A stretch of 64,000 nt of DNA. Origin: Melghiribacillus thermohalophilus (lineage in GTDB: Bacteria; Bacillota; Bacilli; Bacillales; Alkalibacillaceae). Of the stretch, positions 56,084-64,000 are shown piece by piece (within the stretch, counting starts at the first letter, position 1; each line of letters begins with the position of its first letter). The position numbers were made by a program, and so were the translations under genes. The notes beneath the pieces are model-generated. The model saw only the letters and a program-made list of their open reading frames with translations. It searched no databases and was not told the origin of the DNA. The stretch spans positions 1 through 64,000 of the forward strand of contig NZ_SMAN01000012.1 of assembly GCF_004342905.1 (NCBI RefSeq). Reading direction: 5' to 3'.

Positions 56084-57556
56084 ATGGAAAATCCAGAATT
56101 GGCCAAACGGGTGGACGACTGGTTATTGGAAGCTACTTTTAAAGATATGCAAAAGGCAATGGATTCAGGGGAAATAACAGCCAGAGACCTGGTTCTGATG
56201 TATATGGATCGGATCAGCCGCTTCGACAAAGGAGAAAACGGCATGAATTCCGTGCTGGAAATCAACCCCGATGCGGTTCAGATAGCCGAGGCCCTTGATC
56301 TTGAGCGAAGACAAAAAGGAAAGCGGGGGCCACTCCACGGTATCCCGATTTTATTAAAAGATAACATCGATACAGCAGATAAGCTTCATACGAGTGCAGG
56401 ATCTCTGGCCCTGAAAGATCATGTGGCAAGCAAGGATTCCTTTGTGGCGAAAAAACTGCGGGAAGCCGGTGCTGTCATCCTGGGAAAAGCAAACATGACC
56501 GAATGGGCGAATTTTATGACGGAACATATGCCTAACGGATATAGTTCAAGGGGAGGACAGGTGAAAAATCCATATGGTCCCGGCACCTTTGATGTGGGGG
56601 GGTCTTCAAGCGGTTCGGGGGCAAGTGTGGCTGCCAATTTGACGGCCGGGGCCATTGGAACGGAAACATCCGGTTCCATTCTGAGTCCGGCAAGCTCCAA
56701 TTCAGTGGTCGGAATCAAGCCAACTGTGGGACTTGTCAGCCGTTCAGGCATCATTCCGATTTCCCACAGCCAGGACACCGCTGGACCGATTGCCAGAACA
56801 GTAGAAGATGCAGCACGGATATTAGCGGCTATTTCCGGAACCGATCCCGATGATCCGGTTACCCTGACAAATCCTTCACAAACGATTCAAAATACAGCCT
56901 TTCTCAACCCGGCCGGACTGAAAGGCGTCACCATTGGGGTCGCCCGTGATCCTTATTTTTCCCATTTAGATGATGAGGAAAAAGAACTGATGGAACGTGC
57001 CATTTCCATTATGAAGCAGGAGGGGGCCACAATAATGGACCCGGTGGAAATCCCAGCGGCCCATGAAAAATGGAACCTGAATACACTGATCTATGAATTT
57101 AAACCTGCATTAAATGCTTACCTTCATCATGTGGAATCCCGGATCCCGGTTCATTCTCTGAAAGAATTAATTGCCTTTCATGAGGAACATTCAGAGGAAA
57201 TGCTGAGATTTGGACAAACCCTGCTTATCAAGTCCGAAAAAACCAGCGGGACCCTGACGGAAGCTGAATATGTTCAAACCCGGGAGAAGGATATCTACCT
57301 TTCCCAAACCAGGGGAATTGATGCAGCCATGGAACAGTATCATCTGGATGTGATTCTGTTTCCCAATAACCTGGGAGCCGGAATTGCCGCAAAAGCCGGA
57401 TATCCATCCATAACCGTGCCCGGAGGTTATACCAGTGCAGGAAAACCCCTTGGGGTCACCTTTACAGCCGGAGCGTTTGAAGAAGAGAAATTAATCGAGA
57501 TAGGATATGCCTTTGAGCAGGCAACCCGGTTCCGAAAACCGCCTGAATTGTCCTGA
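56084..57556 (+). CDS. Amidase (amidase signature family)
   Basis: A 490-residue AS-family amidohydrolase. The catalytic Lys is in ILLKDNIDT near residue 90, the cis-Ser in the loop FDVGGSSSGSGASVAANL near 170, and the nucleophile Ser in ETSGSILSPASSN near 192. It would hydrolyse an amide in the cytoplasm; no signal peptide. The ATG at 56084 lies eight bases after AGGAG. It is divergent from the FmdB-like gene. Confidence 0.94.
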   Translation: MENPELAKRVDDWLLEATFKDMQKAMDSGEITARDLVLMYMDRISRFDKGENGMNSVLEINPDAVQIAEALDLERRQKGKRGPLHGIPILLKDNIDTADKLHTSAGSLALKDHVASKDSFVAKKLREAGAVILGKANMTEWANFMTEHMPNGYSSRGGQVKNPYGPGTFDVGGSSSGSGASVAANLTAGAIGTETSGSILSPASSNSVVGIKPTVGLVSRSGIIPISHSQDTAGPIARTVEDAARILAAISGTDPDDPVTLTNPSQTIQNTAFLNPAGLKGVTIGVARDPYFSHLDDEEKELMERAISIMKQEGATIMDPVEIPAAHEKWNLNTLIYEFKPALNAYLHHVESRIPVHSLKELIAFHEEHSEEMLRFGQTLLIKSEKTSGTLTEAEYVQTREKDIYLSQTRGIDAAMEQYHLDVILFPNNLGAGIAAKAGYPSITVPGGYTSAGKPLGVTFTAGAFEEEKLIEIGYAFEQATRFRKPPELS

Positions 57557-57595
57557 TGGGTCCCGGCTTCTCATTTTGATGATCGAAAAAAGACT

Positions 57596-57638
57596 AGAAC
57601 TGCCCAATGATTTTTATCATCTGGTGCAGTTCTTTTTC
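57596..57638 (+). terminator. Terminator after the amidase gene
   Basis: AGAACTGC and GCAGTTCT pair, with CCA/TGG and ATGAT/ATCAT inside, then five T. Confidence 0.85.
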
Positions 57639-57677
57639 ATATGATATAGGAACTCTATTTTAAAGGAGGTTCAGTTC

Positions 57678-57872
57678 ATGAGTACCCTTCTTAACGTCAT
57701 GCTCGCACTGATTCCTTTTATTTTGCTGTATACCTTTTTTGCGATGATGAAACTTCATGACATCAAAAGGAGAGTTTCGCCGGATCAAGAAGTCCATTCC
57801 ATCAAGCCCATTGAACAAAGAAAACTCCTGTTATATCATCAAAAATGCTTTGGCCAGGGCCCCTGGAGTTAA
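57678..57872 (+). CDS. Small membrane protein (64 residues)
   Basis: A 64-residue protein with one N-terminal helix (LLNVMLALIPFILLYTFFAM) and a basic cytoplasmic tail. AAAGGAGG lies before the ATG. No family is recognised; it may sense or anchor something at the membrane. Confidence 0.65.
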   Translation: MSTLLNVMLALIPFILLYTFFAMMKLHDIKRRVSPDQEVHSIKPIEQRKLLLYHQKCFGQGPWS

Positions 57873-57933
57873 AAGGCTTTTTTTTTCGCTGTTCACCCTA
57901 TAAATTGTTCCATTTTCTAACCGCAATCCCCCA

Positions 57934-58473
57934 CTAATGGACCGGCTCGTAATCAATGGAAAGAAGCCTCTTGCCTGGATCTTCGCTATTTCTCATAACG
58001 ATTTCTAAAGATGAACCCGAATTCAGGATAACAGCATATCCTTTACTCAGGTGTTCACTCCCGCGTTCCATAAACTGATAGCTTTTCACGTCACCGTTTC
58101 GTTTCATCTCTTTTAATTTCTCCGCATAAAAAGACATGAAATCGTAAAAATCCGTGTAGGTGATATAAAAAGGCGAACAGAAATCTTCTCTTCCCTTAAG
58201 CACGGTCCGTTCTGGAAGGGGAATTGGCAATTCTTCGAGTTCATCGGCATAACCACATACAAATTCGCTGCTGGAGAATAAATAACTTTTCACCCAGTCA
58301 TTAAAATCCAAATTCCAGTAGTAAAACTGGATCAGAACCACAACCGGAACAGCGGCCATGAAAAAATGTTTAGCCGCCCTGTTCCCTGCTTTTGAGGCAA
58401 GGATAAAACTGATCAAGATGACTGCTAAGATTATGAAAATCGTATACGGTATGTATAACAGATTCCCCGCCAC
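57934..58473 (-). CDS. Hypothetical membrane-anchored protein
   Basis: A 179-residue protein with two N-terminal membrane helices (YIPYTIFIILAVILISFIL and HFFMAAVPVVVLIQFYYW) and an extracytoplasmic domain of about 120 residues. Two Cys (FVCGYAD, REDFCSPFY) may form a disulfide. GTG start at 58473 after AGGGGATG. I do not recognise it. Confidence 0.7.
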   Translation of the reverse strand: MAGNLLYIPYTIFIILAVILISFILASKAGNRAAKHFFMAAVPVVVLIQFYYWNLDFNDWVKSYLFSSSEFVCGYADELEELPIPLPERTVLKGREDFCSPFYITYTDFYDFMSFYAEKLKEMKRNGDVKSYQFMERGSEHLSKGYAVILNSGSSLEIVMRNSEDPGKRLLSIDYEPVH

Positions 58474-58572
58474 ATCATCATCCCCTAAATTTTTGGTACT
58501 GTTATTTTATCATAATAACCCGGTCTTGATTTGAGCTGCCGGAGATCAATCTGATTTACTGCTTTCACAAAT

Positions 58573-58604
58573 AAAAAGAGGCTGCCCGGCATAGGGCAGC
58601 CTCT
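58573..58604 (-). terminator. Terminator after the YeeE-like gene
   Basis: AGAGGCTGCCC and GGGCAGCCTCT form a perfect 11-bp stem with a five-base loop, followed by five T. Confidence 0.9.
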
Positions 58605-58618
58605 CCGATTGTATATCT

Positions 58619-59875
58619 CTAACAAAAACGATCCTTTTTATCTGGTACAGAAAGTCCAAAGAGTGGGCGGATATATAACGCAAAATAAGATCCTACAAGG
58701 CCCATTACCATCCACAGGTAGCCATGGAGACTAAAAGACGCAATTCCGCCAAAATAGGCACCGATATTACAGCCAAATGCAATCCGGGCTCCATATCCCA
58801 TCAACAGTCCGCCAATTAAAGCAGCAAGACCAACTTTAAAAGGTATTTTTCTTACTGTAAACAATCCTCCGGCTGCTGAAGCGAGAAATGCTCCTAAAAT
58901 CACACCAAAGTTCATGACACTGGTAGTATCAAAGAAAACAGACTGGGTCAGGGCATCAGCTTTTGCACCCTGCCAGTAAGTCCAGCCGGTGACATCAATC
59001 CCCATTGCCATCGCTGCTTTGGATCCCCAGAGGGCAAAGGCGGAAGTAATTCCCCATGGATTTCCCCTCATCATCAATGTAATCGCGTTTAGAACCGCCA
59101 GCACCAGGGCAGCAACCCATAACGGCCAGGATCCCCGAATGAGACGAGCCCAGAATCCTTTTGTCGTGGGCAATGGACGTAATTTAGGCGGCTTGCGTTT
59201 TTTCTCAATCATAATCGTCAGGGCAAAAATCCCTCCCAGAATGAGCATTTGCAGCAGCCAGCCTCCAAAAACACCCATACCGGCATTTTCAATCAAAGAG
59301 ATGGCCGGGAGTGCCGGAGTTTCATTCATCCAGAAGCCCCAGTGCCACGCACCAACGACAGATCCTGCGATAAATCCGAGTAATGTAATCACCATTTCGG
59401 TTCTTCCCTGACCTACTGCATACAGGGTTCCGGATGCACATCCATTTCCCAGCTGCATTCCGAGCCCAAACAGGAAAGCCCCCACAGCCACACTGACTCC
59501 TGCAGGGAAGACATAACCGGAAGGCTCCACGCCAAAAAATCCGATTCCAGTGGTCAAAATGATGGCGAATAATGTACTGGCAGCAGCCAGCATGATCATA
59601 TGCGCCCTGATCTGTTCCCCATTTCCAACGGCCAGAAGGCGCCGAAATGCAGATGTAAAGCCAAAGCGGGCATGAAATAATGCATATCCTAGAAATAATC
59701 CGATCCAGATCAGTAAAGCCTGCTGCAAGCCTGCTATTTGATAAGCAATCACACTGAGCACCAGCGTTGTGCCAAGCCCCAGAGTCATATTCCGCTTTTG
59801 GGGAGAAGATAGGTCCAGTGGAGACCCTGAGTTGCCGGTGTTGACCGCTTTTTGATTTGCAGTTGATATTTCCAT
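58619..59875 (-). CDS. YeeE/YedE (TsuA-type) thiosulfate transporter
   Basis: A 418-residue integral membrane protein with two repeated halves and about 10-12 helices. The conserved Cys motifs are LGNGCASGTLYAVGQG near residue 140 and FGCNIGAYFGG near 372, which in TsuA pass thiosulfate along a chain of Cys. A usual sulfurtransferase partner (TusA/YeeD) is not adjacent. The sulfur substrate is therefore inferred from the family. It has its own promoter region and terminator. Confidence 0.9.
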   Translation of the reverse strand: MEISTANQKAVNTGNSGSPLDLSSPQKRNMTLGLGTTLVLSVIAYQIAGLQQALLIWIGLFLGYALFHARFGFTSAFRRLLAVGNGEQIRAHMIMLAAASTLFAIILTTGIGFFGVEPSGYVFPAGVSVAVGAFLFGLGMQLGNGCASGTLYAVGQGRTEMVITLLGFIAGSVVGAWHWGFWMNETPALPAISLIENAGMGVFGGWLLQMLILGGIFALTIMIEKKRKPPKLRPLPTTKGFWARLIRGSWPLWVAALVLAVLNAITLMMRGNPWGITSAFALWGSKAAMAMGIDVTGWTYWQGAKADALTQSVFFDTTSVMNFGVILGAFLASAAGGLFTVRKIPFKVGLAALIGGLLMGYGARIAFGCNIGAYFGGIASFSLHGYLWMVMGLVGSYFALYIRPLFGLSVPDKKDRFC

Positions 59876-60244
59876 AGAGGTTTACCCCCTTATTCCTATA
59901 AATTTAGTATGAATTAGGATAATATGTATTCTAATACATTGGTGTAGATAAGTAAATAGATATTTATCCAGGATAAGATTTAAAGGTCAGTCATAAAGCC
60001 ATGTTCAACTATCAGTAAGGTGTCAGGGGGAAATATGATTCATCCAGGGGGTTCTAAGAAAAGGCTTCTGCTGAATCGATTGTCTCGTTTACCGCAGAAA
60101 CAAAAAAATTAAAGTGGATCGCTGTAATACTGACCGTCCATTATTCAGGTACTACTCTTTTTCTATAAATTCCACTAATGTAAATAGGAACTGCCAAAAC
60201 GACAACTCCTTATTTCAGCTATGCCAAACGTTCTGTTCAGGCAG
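59876..60244. other. Intergenic stretch
   Basis: About 370 bp between the YeeE-like start and the HAD stop. No gene is supported; the region is AT-rich with no clear hairpin. Confidence 0.4.
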
Positions 60245-60904
60245 TTATTCATTTAATACATGTATAATTGATTGTAGATCAATTAAATCATCAATTACCA
60301 CATCAGCCTGAGATAGTTCGTCTTCTAGCGCAAAGTCAAAGTTACACCCTATTGATACAAGACCATTATCTTTAGCTGCATTTATATCGGATAGCCGGTC
60401 TCCTACTACCGCTCCAGTAGTGATACCGTATTTCTTTACAATACGATGGACTAAGTCTGATTTATTCAAAGATTGAATTTGTTGGATACTAAATGTTTCC
60501 GTAACCCATCTATCCAAATGATAATAACTGACAATGGTGTTTAAATAATCTGTTAATCCATTACTAGCTATGTATATAGAATAGTTATTCTCTTTCAAAT
60601 ATCTAAAGACTTCTTTCACGTTAGGATATAAAGCACCTTTCCCGCTTCTTATATTCTCAATCAGTCGTTCTAGAAAGTACGCATCGACTTTTGCTCTTTC
60701 TTCATCGGAATGTTGAGGTAATAATTTCTCCCATACTTTTGGCAGAGGGACTCCAAGAATCTTACGATATTGATCAATAGGCGTATCCGTATTCCATTTA
60801 TTTAATGACCGTAATCGACTAAAAACATCATCCAGCGATACTTCTAATATTTTGTCTGTTTGAAATAGTGTTCCATCCATATCAAAGATGATTGCCTGTG
60901 TCAT
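60245..60904 (-). CDS. HAD-family hydrolase (phosphoglycolate phosphatase-like)
   Basis: A 219-residue HAD hydrolase. Motif I is FDMDGTLFQTD (residues 7-17), the cap domain follows, SNG near residue 116 is motif II and VVGDRLSDINAAKDNG near 167 is motifs III-IV. A Gph/PpaX-like phosphatase is likely; the substrate is unknown. No operon partner on this strand other than short ORFs upstream. Confidence 0.9.
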   Translation of the reverse strand: MTQAIIFDMDGTLFQTDKILEVSLDDVFSRLRSLNKWNTDTPIDQYRKILGVPLPKVWEKLLPQHSDEERAKVDAYFLERLIENIRSGKGALYPNVKEVFRYLKENNYSIYIASNGLTDYLNTIVSYYHLDRWVTETFSIQQIQSLNKSDLVHRIVKKYGITTGAVVGDRLSDINAAKDNGLVSIGCNFDFALEDELSQADVVIDDLIDLQSIIHVLNE

Positions 60905-60958
60905 TATCCTCTCTCCCTCGTAAATAAATCTAATTCCTAATTGGATTTTAACATAAGT

Positions 60959-61018
60959 TTACAAATCCTTTTGAAACTGATCTGTAATATTCCCATCCCT
61001 CTTGCCTAACCCGATCAT
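60959..61018 (-). CDS. Possible micro-ORF (19 residues)
   Basis: AGGAGG lies about eight bases before an ATG at 61018, which reads MIGLGKRDGNITDQFQKDL and stops at 60959. Strong ribosome site, very short product; it may be a leader peptide for the HAD gene or the start of a truncated gene. Confidence 0.3.
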   Translation of the reverse strand: MIGLGKRDGNITDQFQKDL

Positions 61019-61079
61019 TTTTTATCCTCCTGGAGAATAACTAATATGCATTCCAAAAAACCACTCTCCCCAGCGGATT

Positions 61080-61211
61080 CTACAGGTTATGTTCTTTTAT
61101 CTTTTTATCTATATTATTCAGCTTTGCCCCGATATACAGATTGATTTGAAGTATAACCTGCAAAAACACAAGAATAATGCTGATCAGCACAATCGTGATC
61201 TGTATCTTCAT
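61080..61211 (-). CDS. Small membrane protein (43 residues)
   Basis: A 43-residue protein, MKIQITIVLISIILVFLQVI then a basic amphipathic end (KLNNIDKKIKEHNL). One membrane helix. The ribosome site is weak (GGGTCG). The clean residue pattern favours a real gene of unknown role. Confidence 0.45.
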   Translation of the reverse strand: MKIQITIVLISIILVFLQVILQINLYIGAKLNNIDKKIKEHNL

Positions 61212-61295
61212 CGACCCAAAACGGTAGTTTTATTAAAAAACACTAAAAAGTAATTTTGGAATCGAATTTTTCCCTTGTTGCACCCACATGATAAG

Positions 61296-62744
61296 TTAGT
61301 CCAGTTCCATCCCCTTTAGCCTTTCATAAGCTTTTTTCCGCTCCAGGTTGAAAGATTGCCATGACCTCGAATCATGAATCATCATTTCTTTCCGATCGGC
61401 AAGGATTTTTTTCAGTTCGGTCAATTGGGGATTCAATTCATACAGGTCCATCAATCCCATCAGTCCTGAGTAGGACAGCTGATTGAAATAATCGATATCT
61501 ATTTTCCCGGTTTCTTCATATCTTTCGAGATTTTTTTCTACGATCAGACCATTCACATTCACCACATTTAAAGCGGTATAAAACAGAATGGAAAAGATCA
61601 TATAAAACCGCATCAATGACAGGTGCTCAATCCACACTCTGATCAGGGTATACAGAAAAATAACCCCAAGAAAAATCATGAAAGCGTGGGCCAGAATCCG
61701 ATCCAGAGTGTATCCATAGGCCTCCTCATACATATGAAGGCGCAAATAAGCGGAAGCCAGCATAACCCCGCTAAACACAATCATAAGAGTAAGCATCACC
61801 TGTATGGCCCGCTTCAGCCCCGGGCCGATTTTTCTGCCAAAATTCAAAACCGCCAATAACACGGACCAATTAATCAGGGTGACCATGATCAGTTCAAAGA
61901 AACCTCTCCTGGCGTACTGGGCATAGGTATAATCGCCATACAACTGCCCGCTGAAAAAATAGTGAAACTGAACCAGGACAAACAATCCATAAATCATGTT
62001 GAGCAGCGTCAGTACTGTTATGATCATAATGCCATCGAGATGCAGGATCCCCTTGCCGCCCGATCCAGGATTGGGTTCCCATTTTTTATGCAGAGCCTGG
62101 AACTCTCCGTAAAACCCAAGGGAGAATATGATGACGATCACCATTCGGATTGTCATTTCTAGTCTTACAAAGGAGAAAAACCATTCTGGAAGTCTGATCA
62201 CAAGACGGCTGAACGCTGGATCTGCCATCATGAGCAAAAATAGGACTACAACCACAATCGGAGAGGCGATCAATACCCCCAGCAATATCTTCTTAAAAAT
62301 GTTCCGTTTTTTTTGATCCAGCCCCTTCAGCATCAGGTCAACAACAGAAGAAAACAGGTGAATGATGTTTTTGACCGAGTCGGCCATCCGTGTAAATGCT
62401 GCCTGCAAATAGGGCAGGCGATCCCAGGGCCATGATGCTGGGCTGGTGATGATGATCATCTGCAGGAACATCAGCCCGGGGATAACGAGCAGGTTAAAGG
62501 CATAGAAAAACGGGTTTGAATAAAACAGATAAGAAGCTGATAAAACCCATATGCTGACGGTAAACAGCAGCCCCAATTTTAAGTTTGCGAACGGATGGTC
62601 CCGGAAAATCCAGAAGAACCCTAGATAAAAGAGGGTTATAAACACAGGGAAAGAAAGACCGATTTCCCCGTGAAAGAAGGAAATTTCCGCACCTATTCCC
62701 AGGATAAAAGCCATCCCAAATATAATCCAATCACGTTTTGACAT
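61296..62744 (-). CDS. DUF4173 multi-spanning membrane protein
   Basis: A 482-residue membrane protein with about 12 helices, resembling DUF4173/DUF4153 proteins. The C-terminal tail (DSRSWQSFNLERKKAYERLK) is cytoplasmic and charged and preceded by VNVNGLIVEKNLERYEETGK. Function unknown. It follows the HAAS-domain gene by 80 bp and belongs to the PadR-controlled unit. Confidence 0.85.
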   Translation of the reverse strand: MSKRDWIIFGMAFILGIGAEISFFHGEIGLSFPVFITLFYLGFFWIFRDHPFANLKLGLLFTVSIWVLSASYLFYSNPFFYAFNLLVIPGLMFLQMIIITSPASWPWDRLPYLQAAFTRMADSVKNIIHLFSSVVDLMLKGLDQKKRNIFKKILLGVLIASPIVVVVLFLLMMADPAFSRLVIRLPEWFFSFVRLEMTIRMVIVIIFSLGFYGEFQALHKKWEPNPGSGGKGILHLDGIMIITVLTLLNMIYGLFVLVQFHYFFSGQLYGDYTYAQYARRGFFELIMVTLINWSVLLAVLNFGRKIGPGLKRAIQVMLTLMIVFSGVMLASAYLRLHMYEEAYGYTLDRILAHAFMIFLGVIFLYTLIRVWIEHLSLMRFYMIFSILFYTALNVVNVNGLIVEKNLERYEETGKIDIDYFNQLSYSGLMGLMDLYELNPQLTELKKILADRKEMMIHDSRSWQSFNLERKKAYERLKGMELD

Positions 62745-62824
62745 TCAAGCATCCTCCTTATGTTCAATACATTGTTTTTCTATTTATATAGTTTTTCTAG
62801 GTACATATGTAAAAAAATATGGGG

Positions 62825-63466
62825 TCAGACCGAAGCCCTTCTGCCCCAGTAGTACGCCATCCAGCAAATGGGGTACAACAAAGCGGTTAACACGATACAC
62901 GTTACAATAAAGGGGGTATTTAATAACGGACTAAACCAGTGATAAGGAATCATCCGCAGGACAGTAAGAGCCATCAGCACCAGGTTGGGAACAAGGGCAA
63001 GAGTGAATGTTTTTTTCAGCAAATGTTTCCCCTGATAGCCAAATTCTTTCCCCATTTCATAGCCCAGAAACACCCAGAACCCTATGTAAAGTAAAATAAT
63101 GAGAAAGGGAATATCGGTTAAGTATAGCCACAGGGCATCCGCCCAGGTCCATTCAAAAGCGTGATAAATAAAAGTTAACAGTCCCCCGCCCAGAAACAGT
63201 GTGATATTGATGATCACAAACATCCAGCTGGTTTTTTCCGGGTGGACCTTTGCTTCTTCCTTCCACATGGATGCAATCTCTTCGGGACTCCCCAGGCGTT
63301 CGACCACAGACGACATGATCTGTTGCTCATCTTTCATTTCAAATGTCCGTTCATGAATGATTTCTTCCAGATGGGACTGGTATTCCGCGACAATTTCCCG
63401 ACAATCAGGGTGAAAGGATAGTTCCTGTTCCAGTTTTCGCAGAAACGCTTCTTTAGACCGAATCAT
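62825..63466 (-). CDS. HAAS-domain membrane protein
   Basis: A 213-residue protein with an N-terminal HAAS signalling domain ([45 protein letters not shown], residues 1-65) and four C-terminal helices. HAAS proteins are encoded after PadR regulators and transmit an unknown membrane signal. Its start overlaps the PadR stop by 14 bases, so translation is coupled. Confidence 0.88.
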   Translation of the reverse strand: MIRSKEAFLRKLEQELSFHPDCREIVAEYQSHLEEIIHERTFEMKDEQQIMSSVVERLGSPEEIASMWKEEAKVHPEKTSWMFVIINITLFLGGGLLTFIYHAFEWTWADALWLYLTDIPFLIILLYIGFWVFLGYEMGKEFGYQGKHLLKKTFTLALVPNLVLMALTVLRMIPYHWFSPLLNTPFIVTCIVLTALLYPICWMAYYWGRRASV

Positions 63467-63794
63467 TTCCCGATCCCCCCATCACCTGGTTCATCACCTG
63501 CACATATTTTTGCCACTCTTTGGTTTTTTCCTGAAGCACTTGTTTGCCGGCTTCGGTAATCCGGTAATACTTGCGGGCAGGTCCCTTCTCCTGCTCCTTC
63601 CAGTAATGCTCCACATAGGCCTGCTTCTCTAATTTATGCAAAGCTGGATAAAGGGTGCCTTCCTTCATCTGAAAATGATGGTCACTGCGGCGGTCCATTT
63701 CCTTTACAAGCTCATAGCCGTACATATCACGCTCATGCAGTAGTTGAAGTATCAGTAAAGATGTACTGCCTTTTACCAGTTCCCGGTTAAACAC
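63453..63794 (-). CDS. PadR family transcriptional regulator
   Basis: A 113-residue PadR-type winged-helix protein: [20 protein letters not shown] and [20 protein letters not shown] are the DNA-binding helices, and [17 protein letters not shown] the wing. The GTG at 63794 lies seven bases after AGGTAGG; the frame opens at 63803. It is the first gene of PadR-HAAS-DUF4173 and probably represses its own promoter. Confidence 0.92.
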   Translation of the reverse strand: MFNRELVKGSTSLLILQLLHERDMYGYELVKEMDRRSDHHFQMKEGTLYPALHKLEKQAYVEHYWKEQEKGPARKYYRITEAGKQVLQEKTKEWQKYVQVMNQVMGGSGNDSV

Positions 63795-63818
63795 GATGAA
63801 CACCTACCTAGTTTTTAG

Positions 63819-63859
63819 AGGTATATAGATATCTTACCTATGTTTGTTTGATTTGTAAA
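63819..63859 (-). promoter_or_regulatory. PadR-operon promoter and operator
   Basis: Minus-strand TTTACA (63859-63854) and TAAGAT (63836-63831) are 17 bp apart. AGGTATATAGATATCTTACCT (63819-63839) is an inverted repeat with AGGTA/TACCT ends over the -10 and start, a fitting autorepression site. Confidence 0.7.
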
Positions 63860-63972
63860 GGATTCAATGAGTAAAATATGGACATTAACGTTTTGTTAAT
63901 ATTTAGGAAATTAAAGGTGTAATTTATATTTTTATGTATAATATATGTTTCATTTTAAATGAGGAGAGTTAT

Positions 63973-64000
63973 ACGCGAAAAAAGATAGCAGTAGCCAATA
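63973..64000 (+). CDS. Partial gene at the window edge, possibly ACG start
   Basis: AGGAG at 63963-63967 is followed six bases later by ACG, after which the frame reads RKKIAVAN to the edge, a typical Bacillaceae N terminus that would normally begin MRKKIAVAN. TATAAT at 63937-63942 is a possible -10. Either the start codon is a rare ACG, or a T-to-C change has damaged it. Only nine codons are visible. Confidence 0.3.

Overview
The window looks like a chromosomal segment of a low-to-mid-GC, endospore-former-type Bacillota, most likely Bacillaceae. The evidence is the gene content (LipM-type octanoyltransferase, YkhA-type thioesterase, NiaR/YrxA repressor, FMN-dependent GltB-like YerD protein, AdaA, SE1832-family small protein), strong AGGAGG ribosome sites, frequent TTG/GTG starts, sigma-A promoters, CcpA cre sites and a yybP-ykoY Mn2+ riboswitch. 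A genus cannot be named from the sequence alone. No rRNA, tRNA or CRISPR array was seen.

Layout. 0.4-4.8 kb: two alpha/beta hydrolases, a P-loop kinase-like protein, a universal stress protein and a TerC protein behind a Mn2+ riboswitch; an array of nine exact 21-bp units lies at 2.9-3.1 kb. 4.8-8.4 kb: a translationally overlapping MerR / acyl-CoA synthetase / AidB-like acyl-CoA dehydrogenase operon. 8.6-16.1 kb: a patchy zone with broken genes (cupin, LysE exporter, ISLre2 transposase stub, ECF sigma stub, small secreted protein) among intact PaiB, MocR, AdaA and amino-acid permease genes. 16.5-19.9 kb: MFS transporter and FMN-dependent GltB-like protein. About 20.0-20.4 kb: a degenerate 52-bp array. 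20.6-22.3 kb: lipM-lipA. 22.6-26 kb: zinc-ribbon membrane protein, GNAT, small proteins, methyltransferase. 26-29 kb: Fur-boxed feoAB plus a Cys-rich partner, followed by a candidate structured ncRNA. 29.4-32 kb: HIT protein and arsR-acr3-arsC operon threaded with a dispersed repeat. 32-33.2 kb: a gene-free kilobase holding a second ncRNA candidate and a 17-unit 20-21-bp array.

33.2-42.1 kb is a histidine-utilisation operon in transcription order hutH, AraC/response-regulator-like gene, yjiH, hutU, hutI, hutG. Its leader has palindromes over the promoter, a terminator hairpin and a leader ORF that spans the hairpin and overlaps hutH. 42.3-44 kb: a PAS / degenerate GGDEF / EAL phosphodiesterase. 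44.4-48.3 kb: small proteins, thioesterase and tdh-kbl threonine breakdown genes with a cre site. 49-52.4 kb: NiaR, CPBP protease under a perfect palindromic operator, and a methionine-gamma-lyase-like enzyme with a cre site. 52.5-54.6 kb: an AT-rich accessory patch with broken membrane protein and transposase genes. 54.7-64 kb: unknown protein, FmdB zinc ribbon, amidase, YeeE/TsuA-type transporter, HAD hydrolase, and a PadR-HAAS-DUF4173 operon with a self-operator.

The observations most likely to be new are the two structured RNA candidates (26.08-26.34 and 32.39-32.57 kb), the three helically phased degenerate repeat arrays (21, 52 and 20-21 bp), and the putative leader-ORF attenuator of the hut operon. 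All are read by eye from sequence; none was tested by search or folding software.
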